Shown here one piece after another: positions 60,509-64,000 of a stretch of 64,000 nt of DNA. A program made the position numbers and the translations under genes. The stretch's first letter is position 1. Each line of letters opens with the position of its first letter. The stretch covers positions 19,035 to 83,034 of the forward strand of contig JARLIQ010000084.1 of assembly GCA_031291645.1 (NCBI GenBank). Direction: 5' to 3'. Source of the DNA: Caulobacteraceae bacterium. Its GTDB lineage: Bacteria > Pseudomonadota > Alphaproteobacteria > Caulobacterales > Caulobacteraceae. The notes under the pieces are model-generated. The model made no database searches, had not been told where the DNA came from, and worked only from the letters and a program-made list of their open reading frames with translations.

Positions 60509-62281
60509 TCAAAGGATCAGAACGTCGGAGGTCTCGAGGTAGGACCTGCCCTCCCCGTCCCCGACCTTGGTCATCGGCTCGAGCGCGTTCACCAGGCCGT
60601 CGATGCCGTCGATCTTGTTCGCCGACATCGGGCTTTCCTTGATCGGCAGGATGGTCTCGTCGCGCCGGCGCGCGACGACGCAGTTCGAGGCCATCCAGTC
60701 CATCACGGGGTTGGCGTCGTGCCGCAGGCGCGCCGGGCCCGCCTTCACGCGCGCCTCGAGCTCCTTGGCCGGGATCGTCACCGACTTCGAGTTCTTCGCC
60801 AGGATCTGCGCGAGCGGGTCGTCCGGGTCGCCCAGGTCCTCGTTGAGCCGGGTGGCCAGGCCCTGGGCCGCGGCGAACTGGTCGAACGTCACCCGGCGGA
60901 CCCGGTATCGCTCGATCCACTCGCGCACCTGGCGCTCGATCTCGTTGTGGTCGACCCAGTCGCCGGGCGTCAGCCGCAGGTGGCCCTGGTCGTGCCAGAG
61001 GCGGTAGGGCGCCGGCCCGCTGCCCTGGGCGTGGTCGGGCTGCAGCAGCACGGCCTCGGGCAGCCAGAACACCGGCTTGAAGATCAGCCGCCCGTCGGCG
61101 TCCCACGCGGCCAGCACCAGGGCGGTGATGTCGTCCTTGTCGGCTAGGTCGCCGCCGATCCAGCAGTCCAGCCCGTCGAACTCGTCCCAGTCGAGCTTCG
61201 GGTCGCCGCAGACCTTCCAGCTCTCCATGTTCAGCCAGGCCGACGCCGCGTTCAGCCAGACGTTCAGCCGCTTGGTCTTGAACTCGCCCTCTGAGGCGGG
61301 CGAGGCCTTGGCGTCCTTGGCGTACCGGACCATCGAATCGAGCTTGGGCGTGACGCCCAGCATCGGATTGGCCTTGATCCAGACCGTCGGGTCGTAGGGG
61401 TCGTCGCCCTCGTCGATGGTGAAGATGACGCCGAAGTAGTGGTCGGCCTCGAAGGTCCCTCCTAGGACCTTGGTGACGTAGCTGCGCTGCTCGTAGCAGA
61501 CGCCGGCCGTGTTGTAGCCGGCCGTGGTGATGATCCAGAGCAGCGGGTTTTCCCGGGCGCCGTCGCCGGAGGTCATCACGTCGAACAGGGCTCGGGTCTT
61601 GTGCGCATGCAGCTCGTCGAGCACCGAGACGTGGGGGTTCCAGCCGTCCTGGGTCGAGCCCTTGGCGTTGATGGTCTGGATGAAGCCGTTGTTGTCGGCG
61701 CAGATGATCGACCGGACGAAGGTCTGGAGCCCGAAGGCCTCGCGCAGGTCCGGGCTCTTGTCGACCATGCCCTTGGCGGGCTTGAAGACCTTGCCCGCCT
61801 GCTCGCCGGTAGACGCGCCGATGATGACCTGGGGCCCGACCTCGCCCTCGCAGGTCAGGCAGTAGAGGCAGACGCCCGAGGTGAGGGTCGACTTGGCGCC
61901 CTTCCGCGCCATCTCGATGTAGACCTTGTTGAACCGGCGAGGCGCGAAGTTCGACCCGTCGGTGGGCGTCTTCCGCCAGCCGAACACCACGGCCAGGATG
62001 AAGATCTGCGCCAGCTCGAGCGTGATCGTGGACGTCTTCCACGACCCCTCGACGTGGGGCAGCTTCTCGATGAAGTCGCAGACGTCGCCGGCGTGCCAGC
62101 TGTCGAAGTGGTAGCCCCAGTCCGGGTCCGCGCTCGCCCGCGCCAGGTCGTCCAGGTGCCGCTGACAGGCGAGCCTCACCCACTTGCAGGCGACGATCGC
62201 GCCGTCGACGACGTCGCGGGCGTATCCCTCGGCTAGCGCGGCGTAGTCGCGGTTGAACCCGTCAGCCGACTCGGCGGCCAT
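60509..62281 (-). CDS. terL: Terminase large subunit
   Basis: A 590-residue packaging motor. The ATPase part has a Walker A-like EMARKGAKSTLTSG and the strand LWIITTAGYN with later coupling motifs. The nuclease part starts near 360 with CWIGGDLADKDDITALVLA (metal-binding Asp) and includes VRRVTFDQFAAAQG and a C-terminal Asp in IDGIDGLVNAL. It cuts concatemeric DNA and pumps it into the prohead. It overlaps the small subunit gene by 20 bases. Confidence 0.9.
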   Translation of the reverse strand: MAAESADGFNRDYAALAEGYARDVVDGAIVACKWVRLACQRHLDDLARASADPDWGYHFDSWHAGDVCDFIEKLPHVEGSWKTSTITLELAQIFILAVVFGWRKTPTDGSNFAPRRFNKVYIEMARKGAKSTLTSGVCLYCLTCEGEVGPQVIIGASTGEQAGKVFKPAKGMVDKSPDLREAFGLQTFVRSIICADNNGFIQTINAKGSTQDGWNPHVSVLDELHAHKTRALFDVMTSGDGARENPLLWIITTAGYNTAGVCYEQRSYVTKVLGGTFEADHYFGVIFTIDEGDDPYDPTVWIKANPMLGVTPKLDSMVRYAKDAKASPASEGEFKTKRLNVWLNAASAWLNMESWKVCGDPKLDWDEFDGLDCWIGGDLADKDDITALVLAAWDADGRLIFKPVFWLPEAVLLQPDHAQGSGPAPYRLWHDQGHLRLTPGDWVDHNEIERQVREWIERYRVRRVTFDQFAAAQGLATRLNEDLGDPDDPLAQILAKNSKSVTIPAKELEARVKAGPARLRHDANPVMDWMASNCVVARRRDETILPIKESPMSANKIDGIDGLVNALEPMTKVGDGEGRSYLETSDVLIL

Positions 62282-62681
62282 TCTGCGCGAACTTGTTCGC
62301 CTCGCGGCCGCGGCCGCCGGCCGGAACCTTCTGGGCCGCCGGCGTGTCGAAGAACTCGGCCGCCCAGTGGCGGTGGGTGTTGACCATCGCCATGGTGACG
62401 CCGCCTTTCTTCCAGGCCTTGGTCAGCGCCGCCTCGAGCTCGCAGTACTGGCGCAGCGCGTCCTCAAATCCCTGGATCTTCTGCCCGCGCTGTCGGTAGC
62501 GATCGACCTTCACGGTCCAGATCTTCTTCGCCGCCGCCGTCATGCCCGTCAGCGGCGGGATTTCCGCAGGGTCCGGTCGGCTGGCGTGGTCGGCGAACAA
62601 CACCTCGACCTGGCGCGACGGCCGGGTTTCCCCGCGCGCTGCCTGCTGGTCCGGCGAGATCCCCTTGGGCCCGGGCCGCAT
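62262..62681 (-). CDS. terS: Terminase small subunit, P27 family
   Basis: A 139-residue protein. MRPGPKGISPDQQAARGET and IPPLTGMTAAAKKIWTVKV, followed by QGFEDALRQYCELEAALTKA, match P27-type small terminases, which bind the packaging site and recruit the large subunit. The 102-bp gap upstream (62,682-62,783) before the HNH gene is AT-richer at first and is where a cos or pac site could lie. Confidence 0.85.
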   Translation of the reverse strand: MRPGPKGISPDQQAARGETRPSRQVEVLFADHASRPDPAEIPPLTGMTAAAKKIWTVKVDRYRQRGQKIQGFEDALRQYCELEAALTKAWKKGGVTMAMVNTHRHWAAEFFDTPAAQKVPAGGRGREANKFAQNGRRVG

Positions 62682-62783
62682 TTGCGATTTCCCCGAAAAT
62701 CTAATTCGTCCGCGCGAAAATTTGGCTTGGCGCCGGTCTCCGGGCGAGCGGCCCCAGAGATTCGACCTGCCCCCCGGCCGCGG

Positions 62784-63122
62784 TCAGAAGCGCCTGTCGG
62801 CCTCTAGCTCGGCGCGCTGCTGGTCGCTGTCGTGGTGGTGCTTGCAGAGGCTATCGAACGGACCGGTCCAGAACCTGACCGGGTCGCCCCGGTGGGGGAT
62901 GGTGTGGTTGCACACTGTCGCCCAAGTCCGGATGCCTGCCTCCAGGCAGCGCCAGCACCAGGGCTCGCGCTCCAGCTGGTCGGCTCGGATGCGCGTCCAG
63001 CGCTTGGTCTTGTACCAGCCGCGCCAAGCGCGTTCGGCGCGGCGCTGCTCATAGCCTTGTGCGCCAGCCCTGGCCGCGACCTTGGTCAGGTTCGATCGGG
63101 CGTTGGGCGGCTTCCTAGCCAC
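62784..63122 (-). CDS. HNH endonuclease
   Basis: A 112-residue protein starting at GTG 63122. Zinc cysteines are in WCWRCLE and SLCKHHHD, and the HNH core is CNHTIPHRGDP ... FDSLCKHHHDSDQQ. HNH nucleases coded beside the small terminase help the terminase cut at the cos site in HK97-like phages. It overlaps the preceding small gene by 8 bases. Confidence 0.85.
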   Translation of the reverse strand: MARKPPNARSNLTKVAARAGAQGYEQRRAERAWRGWYKTKRWTRIRADQLEREPWCWRCLEAGIRTWATVCNHTIPHRGDPVRFWTGPFDSLCKHHHDSDQQRAELEADRRF

Positions 63123-63291
63123 CCGTCGTATCGATCGTCACCTCTGACCTCGCGCCCAGGACAGCAGCGCCGATGCGGAACAACAGGCCCGCGATCCTGC
63201 AGCGCAGGCCGAAGGTCGCCAGTCCGGTGATCCGGAAGGTAAACACGATGTCCTGCATCACCTCCGACATCGGAACTTCCTGGACGCTCAT
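63115..63291 (-). CDS. Small basic phage protein
   Basis: A 58-residue protein whose ATG (63291) overlaps the upstream stop (ATGA). The sequence VFTFRITGLATFGLRCRIA and GLLFRIGAAVLGARSEVTI follows a pattern of short phage proteins ending in a helix plus a VxI strand. Function unknown. The overlaps on both sides support real translation. Confidence 0.55.
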   Translation of the reverse strand: MSVQEVPMSEVMQDIVFTFRITGLATFGLRCRIAGLLFRIGAAVLGARSEVTIDTTGG

Positions 63292-63473
63292 CGCCGCCGT
63301 TGGCGCCTATGGCGCTTGGCCTGGGCGCGGGCTTGCTGCTTATGGCCGAGGCCCTTGCCTCGTCGGCATGGCCGGCCGCCATAGGCCGCAGCCGTCAGCC
63401 AGTGCGGCTTGCCCGGACGCGCAAACACAAGGTCGACGGCTTGCGCCATCGCCTTCTCGAACGAGATCAACAT
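63288..63473 (-). CDS. Small, very basic phage protein
   Basis: A 61-residue protein. The first half (LISFEKAMAQAVDLVFARPG) is helical. The second half is strongly basic (GRPCRRGKGLGHKQQARAQ and a closing RHRRQRRR), so it should bind nucleic acid. It starts at ATG 63473 with AGGA upstream and is coupled to the next gene. Function unknown. Confidence 0.5.
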   Translation of the reverse strand: MLISFEKAMAQAVDLVFARPGKPHWLTAAAYGGRPCRRGKGLGHKQQARAQAKRHRRQRRR

Positions 63474-63580
63474 GGACGAGTCCTGACGAATGACCGCCTG
63501 GCGCGATCACGCCTGACGAGCGCTAAACGCTCAATGCAGCGAAAGCGTCGCGGTAGATTACCTCGACGCGGGAAAGGTGT

Positions 63581-63784
63581 TCAGAACGTCACACCTCGAC
63601 TGAGGAAGTGTTCGAACGCCTCCGCATATTCGACGAAGGCGCTCACCTTCGACGCTGGGGTCCTTACCGCCATGTCGAGGGCGAACTTCCTGATCTCGAT
63701 CTCTCGGTCAGTCGCAGCCCGAAGGCGACCTGCGTCTACGTCCTGGCCTTGCTCGCCTTGACGTCCAGCTTCATCAGCAGCCAT
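63581..63784 (-). CDS. Small hypothetical protein
   Basis: A 67-residue protein starting at ATG 63784. The region TDREIEIRKFALDMAVRTPA and KVSAFVEYAEAFEHFLSRG looks like two helices in normal codon use. The 5' part overlaps the end of the interrupted reverse-strand gene next to it, suggesting they were one operon. Function unknown. Confidence 0.5.
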   Translation of the reverse strand: MAADEAGRQGEQGQDVDAGRLRAATDREIEIRKFALDMAVRTPASKVSAFVEYAEAFEHFLSRGVTF

Positions 63785-63858
63785 CGATCCACGTCCTTGA
63801 AGGTCACGACGCCAAACAGCTGGCCTTCGTAGAAGAAGGCTCGAACGGACAGATCGGG
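63736..63858 (-). pseudogene. 3' end of a gene cut by the IS1595-type element
   Basis: On the reverse strand a coding-like stretch reads PDLSVRAFFYEGQLFGVVTF then KDVDRWLLMKLDVKASKART and stops at 63,736. It has no start codon in the visible part and runs straight into the presumed insertion-element end at 63,860. The 5' part should lie beyond the element, outside the window. The product is not identifiable from 40 residues. Confidence 0.55.
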
Positions 63859-63859
63859 C

Positions 63860-63885
63860 GGCGATATTATCTTTTGCAAACCCGG
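63860..63885 (+). repeat. 26-bp repeat copy 2, presumed IS1595 left terminal repeat
   Basis: Identical to 34,508-34,533 over 26 bases. It begins with GG, as IS1595-family ends do, and lies 38 bases before the transposase start. The matching right-end inverted copy would be outside the window. Confidence 0.65.
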
Positions 63886-63923
63886 TCAGCATGCTAATGT
63901 AATTGCCATAAGGAGTTAGCCCG

Positions 63924-64000
63924 ATGGCAAGCGCACTTTCCGCCCCGTACTTCCACAACGAAGAAGCCGCCTACGCCCATGTCGAGGCGCGGATTTGGCC
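63924..64000 (+). CDS. IS1595-family transposase, N-terminal fragment
   Basis: The visible 25 codons start at ATG 63924 with AAGGAG 8 bases upstream and read MASALSAPYFHNEEAAYAHV then EARIW. The FHNEEAAYxxVEARxWP start is characteristic of IS1595-family transposases, where a zinc-ribbon (PxCPxCG) normally follows. The frame is open at the window edge. Confidence 0.75.
   Translation, partial: MASALSAPYFHNEEAAYAHVEARIW

Larger units (their letters stand above)
34203..64000. mobile_element. Siphovirus-type prophage (right end outside window)
   Basis: The left boundary is the tRNA-His 3' fragment. Inside lie a short forward-strand gene set and a reverse-strand late operon of about 27.5 kb. The operon carries packaging, HK97-type head, long non-contractile tail, tail spike and lysis genes in the order usual for siphoviruses, ending at a strong terminator (35,577-35,606). 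Structural genes show no obvious breaks. Integrase, repressor and replication genes are not in view, so completeness cannot be judged. An IS1595-family element enters at the right edge. Confidence 0.9.
63860..64000 (+). mobile_element. IS1595-family insertion sequence (left end only)
   Basis: The presumed terminal repeat is followed by a short leader and then the start of an IS1595-type transposase. The rest lies beyond the window. The element interrupts a reverse-strand gene of the prophage. Confidence 0.65.

Noticed and set aside
50170..62681. Gene transfer agent instead of a prophage
   Set aside because: The head-tail order is GTA-like in parts, but the tRNA attachment fragment, HNH and P27 terminase genes, holin/lysozyme/spanin cassette and accessory genes fit an integrated phage better.

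Overview
The window comes from a high-GC alphaproteobacterium, most likely of the order Caulobacterales (Phenylobacterium/Caulobacter-like). Supporting signs are a full CtrA-type box (TTAA-N7-TTAA), a DUF2336 gene, a cpa/tad pilus locus in Caulobacter order, four FNR/FixK-type boxes, and a tRNA-His fragment carrying the alphaproteobacterial A73 discriminator. Positions 1 to about 34,200 are host chromosome. Positions from about 34,203 to the right edge are an integrated tailed phage whose far end lies outside the window.

Host part. Positions 1-14,901 hold ordinary metabolic and envelope genes: a NUDIX hydrolase, a DUF2336 protein divergent from a membrane histidine kinase with a degenerate receiver, a type III CoA-transferase, a BT1-type MFS transporter, a lytic transglycosylase behind a CtrA box, a TonB-like protein, an S9 peptidase, and a reverse-strand run of acyl-CoA dehydrogenase, FAD oxidoreductase, MaoC hydratase and M20 peptidase. 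Positions 15,410-25,295 hold a Tad (Flp) pilus locus: two TadE-like minor pilins, a TadD-like TPR protein, Flp pilin, prepilin peptidase CpaA, CpaB, secretin CpaC, short lipoprotein CpaD, CpaE, ATPase CpaF, TadB and TadC. Most of these genes overlap by a few bases. Positions 25,306-34,147 hold two large c-di-GMP enzymes. One is a lone PAS-GAF-GGDEF-EAL gene. The other is the last gene of an operon of TonB-dependent receptor, YfiR-like periplasmic protein and HAMP-GAF-PAS-GGDEF-EAL membrane enzyme. FNR/FixK-like boxes lie upstream of the TadE pair, the Flp pilin and both c-di-GMP units, which suggests that oxygen limitation controls attachment and c-di-GMP together.

Phage part. The left junction is the 3' half of a tRNA-His gene (34,203-34,253), a typical integrase attachment site. 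A short forward-strand gene set follows (34,348-35,395). Everything else is a long reverse-strand late operon, read from right to left. Its order is small genes, HNH nuclease, small and large terminase, portal, prohead protease, HK97-type capsid, head-tail connectors, tail terminator, tail tube, tail chaperone with a probable -1 frameshift, tape measure, tail-tip proteins, an SGNH tail spike, a fibre-like protein, a second exported SGNH hydrolase, then holin, GH24 endolysin and an i-spanin/o-spanin pair. It ends at a strong terminator at 35,577-35,606. This is a siphovirus-type (long non-contractile tail) prophage.

At the right edge an IS1595-family element begins and interrupts a reverse-strand gene. 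Its presumed terminal sequence is repeated exactly at 34,508, so 26-bp direct repeats bracket the visible late operon. No integrase, repressor or replication genes are visible; they should lie to the right of the window.
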